Assembly: GCA_964369965.1 (NCBI GenBank)
Contig: CAYJGF010000001.1
Coordinates: 1-64,000, forward strand
Direction of reading: 5' to 3'
DNA from: CAYJBH01 sp964369965
Lineage (GTDB): Bacteria; Bacillota; Clostridia; Oscillospirales; Ruminococcaceae
DNA length: 64,000 nt
Shown: positions 1-9,143 of the stretch, piece by piece
How positions within the stretch are numbered: position 1 is the first letter of the stretch
How the letters are laid out: every line of letters begins with the position of its first letter
Notes under the pieces: generated by a model
What the model was told of the DNA's origin: nothing
Database searches by the model: none
The model's input: the letters and a program-made list of their open reading frames with translations, nothing else
Translations under genes and position numbers: made by a program

Positions 1-860
1 ACTTCGCGGTTGTCTTTGCCGCTGTCGGTATCACCTTTGAGGAGGCGGACTTCTTCGTGGAGGACTTCGCAAAGACCGGCGCACTATCCCGTGCGGTTTT
101 GTTTTTAAACCTCGCGAACGACCCTGCCATCGAACGTATATCCACCCCCCGTATGGCGCTGACCGCCGCGGAATACCTCGCTTTTGAAAAGGACATGCAC
201 GTCCTCGTCATCATAACCGACATCACCAACTACGCCGAGGCACTGCGTGAGGTTTCCGCCGCACGTAAAGAGGTCCCCGGTCGTCGTGGATATCCCGGCT
301 ATCTCTATACCGACCTTGCAACCATGTACGAACGTGCAGGGCGACTTATCGGCAAAGAGGGCTCCATCACTATGATACCGATCCTCTCCATGCCGGAGGA
401 TGACAAAACTCACCCCATCCCCGACCTTACCGGTTATATCACCGAGGGTCAGATTATTATCTCGCGTGACCTCTACCGCAAGGGTTTAAAACCGCCTATC
501 GACGTTCTTCCGTCGCTGTCACGTCTAAAGGACAAGGGTATCGGTGAGGGCAAAACACGTGAAGACCATGCCAACACCATGAATCAGCTATTCTCCGCCT
601 ACGCAAGGGGCAAGGACGCTAAGGAGCTGATGACCATTCTCGGTGAGGCGGCATTGACCGACGTCGACAAAAAGTTTGCAAAGTTTGCGGACGAGTTTGA
701 AAAGATGTATGTCAGCCAAGGATATGATGTCAACCGCAGTATCGAGGAGACGCTTGAAATAGGCTGGAAACTGCTCACAATTCTGCCGAAAAATGAACTC
801 AAACGTATTAAACCGGAGTTTATCGACAAATATTATCCGAAAACCTTATTTGAAGATTAG
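1..860 (+). CDS. ntpB: V-type ATP synthase subunit B, 3' part
   Basis: This is the non-catalytic nucleotide-binding B subunit of the V1 head of a V/A-type ATPase, which couples ATP to H+ or Na+ transport. The reading frame is open from base 3, so the 5' part of the gene lies outside the window. The visible part carries family-typical blocks: FAVVFAAVGITFEEADFF, RAVLFLNLANDPAIER, RMALTAAEYLAFE, EVPGRRGYPGYLYTDLA and PEDDKTHPIPDLTGYITEG. It ends with the usual C-terminal helical region. Subunit D follows after 43 bp on the same strand, in the normal V-ATPase order. The GTG at 57 is internal and is not a start. The identification is close to certain; whether the coupling ion is Na+ or H+ cannot be read here. 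Confidence 0.97.
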   Translation, partial: FAVVFAAVGITFEEADFFVEDFAKTGALSRAVLFLNLANDPAIERISTPRMALTAAEYLAFEKDMHVLVIITDITNYAEALREVSAARKEVPGRRGYPGYLYTDLATMYERAGRLIGKEGSITMIPILSMPEDDKTHPIPDLTGYITEGQIIISRDLYRKGLKPPIDVLPSLSRLKDKGIGEGKTREDHANTMNQLFSAYARGKDAKELMTILGEAALTDVDKKFAKFADEFEKMYVSQGYDVNRSIEETLEIGWKLLTILPKNELKRIKPEFIDKYYPKTLFED

Positions 861-903
861 GTCGAACCTATTACGCTAAAAACAGAAAGGAACGGTCATA
901 TAA

Positions 904-1584
904 GTGGCACGACTTAATGTTAACCCAACCCGTATGGAGTTATCTCGTCTTAAAGGCAGCCTTAAGACAGCCTCCAGAGGACATAAACTATTAAAAGATA
1001 AGCGTGATGAGCTGATGAAACGGTTTTTAGAGATCGTTCGTCAGAACAAAGAGCTTCGCAAAAAGGTCGAGGCCGCTCTCGAGCGGTCATCGGCAGGTTT
1101 TGCCTCCGCCTCCGGCAATATGAGCCCGGAGAGCCTTGAACAATCGTTATTGTATCCAAAGCAGAGTATCAGTTTAAGTGTAACCTACGCCAACATTATG
1201 TCGGTAGACGTCCCACTCTATGAAATAAAGATGAAGAGTGACAGCTCAAAGGAGATTTATCCTTATGGATTTGCCAACACCTCCGGCGAGTTGGATGATG
1301 CCGTATACTCCCTGTCCGAGATAATGGAGGATATGTTGCGGCTTGCCGAGATGGAAAAGGCGGTGGAACTGCTCTCCATCGAGATTGAAAAAACGCGCCG
1401 CCGCGTCAATGCGCTGGAATACGTGACCATCCCGAGATACATTGAAACTATTCGCTATATCACCATGAAACTGGACGAGAATGAGCGCGGTAATTTAACT
1501 CGACTCATGAAGGTCAAGGACATGATGGTGGAAGAGGCGAACAAAAAAGCAAGAGAACGTCTGGCACTTCTACTCGAAGGATAA
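904..1584 (+). CDS. ntpD: V-type ATP synthase subunit D
   Basis: This is the central-stalk (rotor) subunit D of the V-type ATPase, 226 residues, the usual family length. It starts at a GTG preceded by AGAAAGGA at about 885-892. The N-terminus MARLNVNPTRMELSRLKG and the following LKTASRGHKLLKDKRDELM are the conserved start of this family, which forms a long coiled coil inside the V1 ring. The C-terminal helix (RRRVNALEYVTIPRYIETI) completes the antiparallel coil. It is the last gene of the V-ATPase operon visible here; the next gene begins 127 bp later and appears unrelated. Confidence 0.96.
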   Translation: MARLNVNPTRMELSRLKGSLKTASRGHKLLKDKRDELMKRFLEIVRQNKELRKKVEAALERSSAGFASASGNMSPESLEQSLLYPKQSISLSVTYANIMSVDVPLYEIKMKSDSSKEIYPYGFANTSGELDDAVYSLSEIMEDMLRLAEMEKAVELLSIEIEKTRRRVNALEYVTIPRYIETIRYITMKLDENERGNLTRLMKVKDMMVEEANKKARERLALLLEG

Positions 1585-1711
1585 ACCAACTGAAATTTTA
1601 TTTGCCAACAAATTACAGGAATGAAAACCATATATAGATTTTCCATTCTATTCCTAGAGCAAATATTACGTTCAATTGCTATTACCCTTTTACCTATTAA
1701 GGGACAAAAAC

Positions 1712-2563
1712 ATGAAATTTCAGGTGGTGACCGACAGCTCCAGCGATCTACTCGGCGACAGCTACAATTATTCCGACATCGGATTTGATGTCGTGCCCCT
1801 AACTTTAAGGATAGGGGACTATGAATATGTGGACGATGTGACCATTGATGTGCACGACATGCTCAGCGAGCTCGCCGAAACAAAAGGCGAAGTCGGCTCC
1901 TCCTGCCCCTCACCGGAGGCATGGGCGGAAACTTTTCGACGTGCGGATAATACTTTTGCGGTCTGTATAACCTCGAAATTGTCCGGCACATACAACTCGG
2001 CACTGCAGGCGAAAGAGATTGTCCTGTCGGAGTCGCCGGAGAAAAATATTCATGTCATTGACACAAAGGCGGTTGCAGGTGTTATGGTTGTGACTGCCGA
2101 ACGATTGTTCAAACTGATTAAGGAAAATCTCACCTTTGACGAGATTAAGGCGCAGATTGACAGCTTTGTATCGGAGCGCTCGCTTTTATTTTCACTTGAA
2201 AAATTTGATATGCTGATCAAAACCGGACGGATGAACAAATTAATAGGTCTGACCGCCACCGCCCTCGGGGTGCGCGCTATAGCCACTGCAAAAGACGGTG
2301 CGATAGAGGTCATTACAAAGGTTCGCGGTGAGCATAAAACACTGGAAAAAATCGCACAGTTAATGGGTGAATTCAAGCCGAACTTTAACCTTGAAAAAGA
2401 TGCCGAGGTTATTATAAGCCACTGTAATAACCTGATAAGCGCTCAACGTTTGCGTGGAATGATTATTGACAAATATGACAAACTTTTTACGGTACGACTT
2501 GTTGATACAAGGGGGCTTTGCTCCTTTTATGCGGCAGACGGTGGATTATTAATCTCCTTTTAA
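1712..2563 (+). CDS. DegV family fatty-acid-binding protein
   Basis: A 283-residue DegV protein. Family members bind a long-chain fatty acid between two domains, and those characterised as FakB present it to the kinase FakA. The N-terminal motif VVTDSSSDL, the ITSKLSGTYNSA stretch near residue 95 and VIDTKAVAGVMVVTAERL are the DegV signatures. I start it at the ATG at 1712, seven bases after AAGGGA at 1699-1704; an upstream in-frame TTG at 1676 has no ribosome site. No fakA lies nearby, so the partner kinase is unknown. It sits between the V-ATPase operon and an MFS permease, 24 bp before the latter. Confidence 0.88.
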   Translation: MKFQVVTDSSSDLLGDSYNYSDIGFDVVPLTLRIGDYEYVDDVTIDVHDMLSELAETKGEVGSSCPSPEAWAETFRRADNTFAVCITSKLSGTYNSALQAKEIVLSESPEKNIHVIDTKAVAGVMVVTAERLFKLIKENLTFDEIKAQIDSFVSERSLLFSLEKFDMLIKTGRMNKLIGLTATALGVRAIATAKDGAIEVITKVRGEHKTLEKIAQLMGEFKPNFNLEKDAEVIISHCNNLISAQRLRGMIIDKYDKLFTVRLVDTRGLCSFYAADGGLLISF

Positions 2564-2587
2564 CCCATAGGTTAACCATGATTAAAC

Positions 2588-3958
2588 GTGATTAAGTTAA
2601 GACGTTTTGCTAACGGCAATACCGCAACCATGCTGCGTGAAAACCGCGGTTTTCTTGTCGACCACATTGCGTCCTACGCGATACTAAACATCTGTAACGG
2701 CATTTATCTTGCCGGTCTGTTGCGTTTCATGGGGTTTTCCGATTCGGTCAACGGCTTGGTTCTCGCCATCCCGGTGCTGGGTGCTCTGTTTCAGATTGTC
2801 GGTCCTATTGTACTCGCAGGGGTTAAAAATCAAAAAAAATATATAGTTCTTGGCACATTTGTCGGCAAATTGTGTCTGGGGCTTATTTTTTTCATACCCA
2901 TTCTTCTCGGACGTGGCACGCTCGGGAGCATCTTGATGGTTGGCATTTTTTCAATAGGGCACGGCGCCCTTGCGATGATTGCACCGGCGATGGGCAACTG
3001 GGTGATGATCAGTCTGCGCCCCGACAGGAGGGCTGCGTTTTTCTCACTTCGGGAGCGGCTCGGGCTTGCCGCCATCGCAATAGCCACCATGATAGCCTCG
3101 GCGTTGCTCGATTTTTTCGCCGAGGGTGGAGTGGAGCAGATAGGCTTTTTGCTCATCGGAATAAGCCTTGTTATCATCGCTTTTTTTGACCTTTTTGCAT
3201 TGAAAAAGGTGGATTGCCCCGACAGTGACAACAACCGTTCGGGCGGATTAAAATCGTTGCTGACCACCATTATTACAAAAGACATGTTCAAGGTGTTGTT
3301 GCTCACCCTGTTGTGGCAACTCTCCAGCCAGATATGGATTCCTCACAACAGCATATATATTCTCAACGGGCTGGGAGTGAGCTATTCTCTTATGGGCATG
3401 CTCGGCATAGTCTGCTCGGTGGAAAAAATATTTGTGATGGTACTTTGGAGCAGATATACCAGCCGCACCAGCTATGAACATTCCTTCTTTGCCTCCCTTT
3501 TCTTTTTTGGAAGTTGTGGTGTATTTTGGTTGATGATAACACCGGAAAATGCAACATTGCTCATAATTATCGTTCAGATGTACTCCTCTATAGCATGGGC
3601 AGTGCTCGGCGTGGCGCTGTTTAATGTGCAGTATGACACATTATCGGGGGAAAAGGTGTTCAAGATGGGTATTATCGGCGGTCTTTCGGGCATTGGTGGA
3701 TTCGGATTTTCACTGCTGGGTAGTATTATTATAGAGGCGGTGGATTCGAGCGGCGGATTTTTAGGGCTTAACGGTCAAAAGACGGTCATATCCATCGGCT
3801 CCATAGCCACCTTTTCTATGATGGTATTTTTGTACTTCGGATTTATTCCCAAAGACAAAAAGCCGAGTATAAAAAACTTATACATCGGCTTAAAAGTTCT
3901 ATTAAACGCCTTGCAATCGGCACACAGGAGAAGGCGCGGCAGACGATATCTGCGGTGA
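2588..3958 (+). CDS. MFS-type membrane transporter
   Basis: A polytopic membrane protein of about 456 residues with around twelve hydrophobic segments in two halves, separated by a hydrophilic linker near residues 205-220. It has the layout of a major facilitator superfamily permease. The loop between segments 4 and 5 (SLRPDRRAAFFSLRERLGLA) is the kind of charged loop seen in that superfamily. The C-terminus is strongly basic (HRRRRGRR). The GTG at 2588 is the first usable start; the nearby ATG at 2578 opens only a five-codon frame. The substrate is unknown. The gene converges on the sugar ABC permease, with 8 bp between stop codons. Confidence 0.75.
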   Translation: MIKLRRFANGNTATMLRENRGFLVDHIASYAILNICNGIYLAGLLRFMGFSDSVNGLVLAIPVLGALFQIVGPIVLAGVKNQKKYIVLGTFVGKLCLGLIFFIPILLGRGTLGSILMVGIFSIGHGALAMIAPAMGNWVMISLRPDRRAAFFSLRERLGLAAIAIATMIASALLDFFAEGGVEQIGFLLIGISLVIIAFFDLFALKKVDCPDSDNNRSGGLKSLLTTIITKDMFKVLLLTLLWQLSSQIWIPHNSIYILNGLGVSYSLMGMLGIVCSVEKIFVMVLWSRYTSRTSYEHSFFASLFFFGSCGVFWLMITPENATLLIIIVQMYSSIAWAVLGVALFNVQYDTLSGEKVFKMGIIGGLSGIGGFGFSLLGSIIIEAVDSSGGFLGLNGQKTVISIGSIATFSMMVFLYFGFIPKDKKPSIKNLYIGLKVLLNALQSAHRRRRGRRYLR

Positions 3959-3966
3959 TGATATGC

Positions 3967-4833
3967 CTATCCTTTCACTGCGCCTGCTGTCATGCCCTTG
4001 ACTAATTTATCCTGGAAGATAATAAACAGAATTATCATGGGGAGGATGCTGAGTGTGAGTATCGCCATGATGACGGGTGTGTTCATGGTGTACTGCCCTT
4101 GGAAATCCCACACCGCGAGGGGGAGAGTTCTCGACTCCGGCGATTGGGTGAGGGTGTAGGCAAAGATGAATTCATTCCACATTGCAACACCATTGTATAT
4201 AGCAAGGGTAGCAAGACCGGGTTTTGAAAGCGGCAAGATTATTCTAAAGAATGTGGAATATCGGTTGCAGCCATCGATGGACGCGGCCTCCTCAATCTCC
4301 ATTGGGATTTGTCTCATAAATCCCGAAAGGATAAAGACCGAAACCGGCACACCAACCGCTATGTACGGGCCTACAAGACCCCATATGCTGTCATAGGTGC
4401 CGAGATTTTGTGACATTTTAAAGATAGGTATCATGGTGACATGCACCGGTATCGCCATACATGCGACGATAAACGCCAAAACGCCGGATGTTATCTTGTG
4501 TTTATACCTCGAGAGTGGATACGCCGCAAAGGAGGACACCATCAACAAGAGGAAAAGCGAGGTGGCGAGGACTAAAACACTGTTGATAAAATAACCGACA
4601 AAATTGTTTTGCAACACATCGATATAGTTGGAGATAAAGAATGTGTCGGGGAACTCAAAAACACCTTTTTGTAGCATCTCAAACTGTTCTTTAAAAGAAT
4701 TGAGCACCATAAAATAAAATGGCAAAAACGATACTATCAAATAAGCAAGCGCAAATATCATTGCTATTGTCCATGCGATAATGCTGTTTTTACGAGAGTT
4801 TTTCTCTCGCACAGCGGTAATTTTAGCCGACAT
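3967..4833 (-). CDS. Sugar ABC transporter permease, MalG type
   Basis: This is the second inner-membrane permease of a family-1 (CUT1) carbohydrate ABC importer, 288 residues with six membrane segments. The cytoplasmic EAA loop that docks the ATPase is visible as EEAASIDGCNRYSTFFRIIL followed by PLSKPG. The N-terminal region with SFLPFYFMVLNSFKEQFEM is typical of the MalG branch. It lies 1 bp after the stop of the first permease and is surely co-translated with it. No ATPase subunit is encoded nearby, so a shared MsmK-like ATPase elsewhere is probably used, as is common in Clostridia. The sugar is unknown. Confidence 0.93.
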   Translation of the reverse strand: MSAKITAVREKNSRKNSIIAWTIAMIFALAYLIVSFLPFYFMVLNSFKEQFEMLQKGVFEFPDTFFISNYIDVLQNNFVGYFINSVLVLATSLFLLLMVSSFAAYPLSRYKHKITSGVLAFIVACMAIPVHVTMIPIFKMSQNLGTYDSIWGLVGPYIAVGVPVSVFILSGFMRQIPMEIEEAASIDGCNRYSTFFRIILPLSKPGLATLAIYNGVAMWNEFIFAYTLTQSPESRTLPLAVWDFQGQYTMNTPVIMAILTLSILPMIILFIIFQDKLVKGMTAGAVKG

Positions 4834-4834
4834 A

Positions 4835-5728
4835 TCAGCGCTCCTTTCTGTTGGTAAGTTTTAGCGTCGTGAGCGATAGCAGAGTTATCAGTATAAACAT
4901 GCCACCGGCGAGCGCCGAGCCATAACCCATGTTAAAGTTGGCAAATGACTCCTCATACATATATGTAGCCATCAACTCGGTGGAGGTGCCGGGACCGCCG
5001 CCGGTCAACACATAGACAAGGTCAAAATATTTAAGTGAACCCACCATCGAGAGAACCACGGCGCTTTTGATGGATGGACCGAGGAGCGGTAGCGCAACAC
5101 GCCAAAAGTATTGACCTCTTGTAGCGCCGTCAATAATCGCCGCCTCATACACATCGGGGGAAATGTTGGTGTAGCCTGCCACAAAAAACACCATATAAAA
5201 AGGTGTGAACTGCCAACATATAACACCGATAACGGTGAAAAGCGCGGTGTCGGGGTTGCCGAGAAGGTCGATGTTAGGACCGCCGAAAAACTGCGAGATG
5301 GTGCTAATCACGCCGCCGTTAGTAGCAAGAGCATAGCGAAACAAAAAACCGATAGCAACGCTGGACATAAGCATAGGGACAAACCAAATTATCTTAAAAA
5401 TATTGAACTTTTTGCCACCGGCATCTAAAAAAGTCGCAAGGGCAATACCGAGCGGCAGCTGTATCGAGATGGACAGGACCATGATAACAAGATTGTTTTT
5501 AAAAGCAAACCAGAACATGGGGTCGCCGACAAGCTCGTACCAGTTTTCAAGACCGATAAACTCCATATCCGCAGATATGCCGTTCCAATCGAATGCGCTG
5601 ACATAAAAAGTATTGAGGATAGGATAAAACACATATACCACTAAAACAATCAATACAGGAGCCAAAAACAGCGCGCCGGAGATAAGCATACTGCGCTCGT
5701 TTTTCGCCTTTAGAGAATTCCCGAACAT
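4835..5728 (-). CDS. Sugar ABC transporter permease, MalF type
   Basis: This is the first permease of the CUT1 importer, 297 residues. The protein starts with a short basic N-terminus and a membrane segment (LFLAPVLIVLVVYVFYPIL). The EAA loop is EAAIIDGATRGQYFWRVALP. The order binding protein, MalF-like, MalG-like on the minus strand is the standard CUT1 operon. A stem-loop lies between it and the binding-protein gene (see 5754-5786), which would be expected to lower expression of the permeases relative to the binding protein. Confidence 0.93.
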   Translation of the reverse strand: MFGNSLKAKNERSMLISGALFLAPVLIVLVVYVFYPILNTFYVSAFDWNGISADMEFIGLENWYELVGDPMFWFAFKNNLVIMVLSISIQLPLGIALATFLDAGGKKFNIFKIIWFVPMLMSSVAIGFLFRYALATNGGVISTISQFFGGPNIDLLGNPDTALFTVIGVICWQFTPFYMVFFVAGYTNISPDVYEAAIIDGATRGQYFWRVALPLLGPSIKSAVVLSMVGSLKYFDLVYVLTGGGPGTSTELMATYMYEESFANFNMGYGSALAGGMFILITLLSLTTLKLTNRKER

Positions 5729-5753
5729 TTTATGTAACCCTTTCTTAAAACAT

Positions 5754-5786
5754 AAGGCTCCCTGCGGCTACAGCCGAGAGAGCCTT
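5754..5786 (-). terminator. Intercistronic stem-loop between binding protein and permease genes
   Basis: On the minus strand AAGGCTC and GAGCCTT form a 7-bp outer stem, and CGGC/GCCG forms an inner stem. The sequence after it is TATGTTTT, only a weak U-tract. It could be a leaky terminator or a stem that stabilises the upstream message, as known between malE and malF-type genes. Confidence 0.55.
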
Positions 5787-5805
5787 ATAATCAGTATTAT
5801 AGAGA

Positions 5806-7173
5806 TTAACCTGCGAGATAGGACTCCATCTCAGCCTGTAGAGCGGCGTTAGCTTCTTCCGGAGTTATTTCAAGACCGAAAAGCTGCTGTGAGGTGGATT
5901 TGTGTACATCGGCAACTGCCGGCGGCAGGTATTGGTCGTACCAGAGCTGAACGTTGGAGGCGGAAAGAGCTGCTTCCATAATCTGTATAGCGACCGGATC
6001 GGTTACATAGTCAAGAATATTGTTGACAGGGGGGTTGTATCCCTGCTCTGCGACGAACTGGATATTTTCTTCGGTGTAGAAGCCGTTGATGACCTCAAAA
6101 GCGGCGGCTTGCTTATCACCCTCGCAGTAGAAGTGTAGGAACTGGTCACCGATGGTACCAATCTGGATGCTCTCGTCGGCGTCAGACCCCTCAACAGCCG
6201 GGAATGGGAACCAACCGATGTTCTCATAAAATTCTTCGCTGTCGTTGCGCAGTGAGCCGGTATTCCAGCTACCGTGAACCATCATAGCGGCGGCCTCTTG
6301 ATAAAGAAGTGCTCTATCCTGACCATCGTCGGGGCTCATGGAGTTAACACCTTCGGGGAAATAACCTTTATTTACCCAATCTTGAATTTTCTCGCCTGCA
6401 TAGACATAGGACTCATGCTCGAAGGAACCCTCGCCGCTAACTGCCGCATTGAACGGCTCTAAACCGGCATAACGAGTTGCAAGTGACATGAAGTACATGG
6501 AGCCTGTCCACTGTGGCTGATTTGCAAGTGCAAAGGGGATGATGCCGTTAGCAACAAATGTATCGGCGGCGGCCTCCAGCTCGGTGACGGTGGTCGGGAT
6601 AGCTACGCCATATTCTTCAAACATTGTTTTGTTGTAGAAAACACCAACGATGGAGGTGTTGATAAACGGAACACCGTAGATTTCACCGTTGTAGGTACCC
6701 TGTGCAAGGGCGGCGTCCATCGCCATCTCACCCACCGGATTGGCCTCAACAAGCTCGGTAACCGGGAATGCAAATCCGGAATTGATGTACTCGATCATCG
6801 GACCGCCGGACCAGCTGGTGTAGATGTCGGGGCACTCGCCGGAGCTCATTGCGAGAACAATTTTTTCTTTGTATTGGTCGTTAACTGTCGGAACCATTGT
6901 GACGGTATAACCCTCCGGAACAAGCTCGTTCGCGGTAGCGGTCATGCTCTCATAGACAATCTTGTCAACGCCGGTGGTGCCGAGATTCCAAAACTCGATG
7001 TTCATATCGTCGTTGTCGGGGGGTGGAGCCTCTGCGGGAGCCTCACTCTCGGTGCTCGCCTCCGGTGCCGGTGCCTCGGAAGCCTCCTCAGCAGGTGCGG
7101 TGCAAGCCACGGCGGTTAACGCCATCAACGTTGCAAGAGATAGTGCAAAAAGTTTTTTCGTAATCGCTTTCAT
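5806..7173 (-). CDS. Extracellular solute-binding lipoprotein of sugar ABC importer
   Basis: A 455-residue family-1 solute-binding lipoprotein. The N-terminus is a lipoprotein signal peptide with a lipobox LTAVAC and cysteine near residue 24. An Ala/Glu/Pro-rich linker (about residues 25-50) follows and spaces the domain from the membrane. The mature part begins with MNIEFWNLGTTGVDK, and features such as YKEKIVLAMSSGECPDIYTSW are typical of CUT1 binding proteins. The start ATG has AGGAGG a few bases upstream. As first gene of the three-gene operon it fixes the substrate, which I cannot deduce. Confidence 0.93.
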   Translation of the reverse strand: MKAITKKLFALSLATLMALTAVACTAPAEEASEAPAPEASTESEAPAEAPPPDNDDMNIEFWNLGTTGVDKIVYESMTATANELVPEGYTVTMVPTVNDQYKEKIVLAMSSGECPDIYTSWSGGPMIEYINSGFAFPVTELVEANPVGEMAMDAALAQGTYNGEIYGVPFINTSIVGVFYNKTMFEEYGVAIPTTVTELEAAADTFVANGIIPFALANQPQWTGSMYFMSLATRYAGLEPFNAAVSGEGSFEHESYVYAGEKIQDWVNKGYFPEGVNSMSPDDGQDRALLYQEAAAMMVHGSWNTGSLRNDSEEFYENIGWFPFPAVEGSDADESIQIGTIGDQFLHFYCEGDKQAAAFEVINGFYTEENIQFVAEQGYNPPVNNILDYVTDPVAIQIMEAALSASNVQLWYDQYLPPAVADVHKSTSQQLFGLEITPEEANAALQAEMESYLAG

Positions 7174-7221
7174 CTTTTCCTCCTAAAAAAGTTGATCGTG
7201 TGTGACAAATAGTCAAACTAC

Positions 7222-7250
7222 ATTAAATCAGACAAATCTCTGTTTCACAA
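7222..7250 (-). promoter_or_regulatory. Candidate SigA promoter of the sugar ABC operon
   Basis: On the minus strand TTGTGA is followed after 17 bases by TTTAAT, 48 bp upstream of the binding-protein start. The match is moderate and other AT-rich hexamers occur in the 320-bp gap (7174-7493). No gene is seen in that gap. I saw no convincing catabolite-response element. Confidence 0.35.
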
Positions 7251-7493
7251 AACCCATATGCAACAGTTTTTGAGATCATTGCTTTGATGATTTTAACGTG
7301 TTCGGCTATCTTGCAAAAACATTTTCATCACGAATAAATAATAACAGGTAAGAAAAGAAATTTAAATATAAAATTCTATACTTTTATATAAAATATCTAT
7401 CCATTTTAAACTATTTACAACTTTATGCACAAACACAAGGTGTAGGATTTGTGCAAGTTGCACATGCAGAATGATGTATTGGACAAAAGTTGT

Positions 7494-8882
7494 TCAGCGG
7501 ACACTAAATATAACCTTGACGTTTGTCCCGACACCCTCGGCGGATTCATAAGAAATGCCTGCACCGTGACTTTTAGCAATCTGATGACAAAGAGCAATGC
7601 CGAGACCAGCACCGCCCTGTTGCCGACTGCGTGCCTTGTCGGGGCGATAAAATTGCTCACCAAGGTGTTTTAGCTGTTCCTTTGACATGCCACGACCGTT
7701 GTCCTTGACAAGCAAGAGAGCTTTATCGTCTTTTTTTGCGGTATGTATTTTAACGACACCCCCCTCACCGCACGCCTTGACCGCGTTGTCCATAAGATTG
7801 GTGACAAGACTTTCAAGAAGTATATTTTCCCCTTTAATTATACATTCATTACTCTCAAAAAACAAAATTTTAACACCGGATAAATTGTTGCGGGCGGCAA
7901 CGGTGCGCTGTGCGGTTTTGACCACATGGTTGAGGTCGACATCGATTTTCTGCACCGTTTCACCGCGCAGTGATGCCATACGCAGTAGACTTTCACACAT
8001 GTTGGAAAGTCGCTGTGCCTCGTCGATAACATAGCCGAGCGCCTCCCTCTCCTCCTCCTGTGACACCTCGGCGTACAGAAGATACTCGGAATATCCTTTT
8101 ATTGCGGTAAGCGGTGTGCGTATCTCATGGGAGAGAGTATCGACAAGGTTTTGCTTTTCGTCGGCGGTGGACTGCAAAACATTTATATTTTCCTCGACAT
8201 TTTGGGCGAGGTCATTGAAGTTTGCCGCGAGCAGACCCACCTCGTCCTTGCTTTTATAATCACTTCTTGCAGAGTATTCCCCCTTTGAAAAGTTTTTTGA
8301 TATGTTTGCAAGCTGCTCCATCGGTCGGGAAAGTCCGCGCAGTAGAAAGTACAAAACAACGGCGAGAACAAGCACCGCGAGCGAGGCGGTTATGGCGCTG
8401 ATTCGTCGCAGATTCCCTGTCCCCTCAAAATAGGAGGACATGTCAAAGGCGCATGTCAATATGATACTTTCCGGCTGTGGCAATCTTGTCGTCACAAAAA
8501 GATACGGTATCTGGTTTATCTCTCGCAGGACATGGGTGCGACTGCCCACATCGGGCGGTGAGGAGATTTCGCTACCGGATATCGGCAGTCGACCTGCCCA
8601 AACCTCACCGTCTGATGAAATTTCAAGCAGTATGCCGTCTCGATAATAACTCTCAACATAGTTTTCGGCAAGGCTGGGGAGGGCCTCGGGGCGGCGTTCC
8701 ACCACCGAGGCGGCATCGTTGGAGAGCAACTGTGCGACGACATGTTGTTGCGCAAGAATATTCTCCACCTCTATGTTATAACTGCGCTGTTCGCTGACAA
8801 GCAGTAGCGTCACAAAGCTCGCGGTTATAAAAAAGGTGAATAGCAGTAGTGTTAAAATATAGTTTTTTTGCCAGAATTTCAC
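7494..8882 (-). CDS. Membrane sensor histidine kinase with HAMP domain
   Basis: A 462-residue sensor kinase. Order: membrane segment (about 8-28), extracytoplasmic sensor region (29-165), second membrane segment (about 168-188), HAMP linker with GLSRPMEQLANISKNFSKGE, HisKA with the phospho-accepting His in LVDTLSHEIRTPLTAIKG (about 263), and a HATPase domain with NLMDNAVKAC (N box), VKDNGRGM and GAGLGIALCHQIAKSHG. All catalytic boxes look intact. There is no response-regulator gene next to it on either strand, so it is an orphan kinase; its partner must be elsewhere. A MITE-like hairpin lies directly upstream of its start (8895-9055). Confidence 0.92.
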   Translation of the reverse strand: MKFWQKNYILTLLLFTFFITASFVTLLLVSEQRSYNIEVENILAQQHVVAQLLSNDAASVVERRPEALPSLAENYVESYYRDGILLEISSDGEVWAGRLPISGSEISSPPDVGSRTHVLREINQIPYLFVTTRLPQPESIILTCAFDMSSYFEGTGNLRRISAITASLAVLVLAVVLYFLLRGLSRPMEQLANISKNFSKGEYSARSDYKSKDEVGLLAANFNDLAQNVEENINVLQSTADEKQNLVDTLSHEIRTPLTAIKGYSEYLLYAEVSQEEEREALGYVIDEAQRLSNMCESLLRMASLRGETVQKIDVDLNHVVKTAQRTVAARNNLSGVKILFFESNECIIKGENILLESLVTNLMDNAVKACGEGGVVKIHTAKKDDKALLLVKDNGRGMSKEQLKHLGEQFYRPDKARSRQQGGAGLGIALCHQIAKSHGAGISYESAEGVGTNVKVIFSVR

Positions 8883-8894
8883 ATTGCTCCATTA

Positions 8895-9055
8895 TATAGT
8901 CAATTAATTTGAAAAACGCTACAGATTGGCGAGCAGAAATTTCGTCTAACAAGGCGGAGGATTGAGGAATGCTTTGTGCATTCCGATTGACGACAACGCA
9001 GATAGGCGAAATTTCTGCCGCCAAGATATGGTGGATTTCAAGTTAATTGACTATA
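8895..9055. mobile_element. MITE-like hairpin element, full copy (about 160 bp)
   Basis: The element is bounded by near-perfect terminal inverted repeats of 19 bp: TATAGTCAATTAATTTGAA at the left and the complement of TATAGTCAATTAACTTGAA at the right (one mismatch). Subterminal parts are also inverted (GCAGAAATTTCG / CGAAATTTCTGC, and GGAATGC / GCATTCC at the tip), so the whole unit folds into one long hairpin. The flanking TA dinucleotides fit a TA target duplication. There is no coding capacity. A deleted copy lies at 28537-28611 and a lone end at 28423-28443. Confidence 0.8.
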
Positions 9056-9073
9056 TGGTCAACGGACTATATC

Positions 9074-9138
9074 GCTCCCCCAATTAAATTGTGGACAAAG
9101 ACCTTTAAGCGGACTGCCCGCAGTTTAGTTGGGGGAGC
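9074..9138. repeat. Long inverted repeat downstream of the SPFH gene
   Basis: GCTCCCCCAATTAAA at 9074-9088 and TTTAGTTGGGGGAGC at 9124-9138 pair over 15 bp with one G-T position. A smaller GCGGGC/GTCCGC hairpin lies inside. It begins 6 bp after the SPFH stop, so on the minus strand it may end that transcript, but there is no clear U-tract. It may equally be a repeat element. Confidence 0.55.
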
Positions 9139-9143
9139 AACTA

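Noticed and set aside
2578..2595. ATG at 2578 as start of the MFS gene
   Set aside because: It is in another frame and reaches a stop after five codons; the MFS frame begins at GTG 2588.
7260..7350. Catabolite-response element upstream of the sugar ABC operon
   Set aside because: The best candidate around 7315-7335 lacks the central CG and one half of the palindrome.
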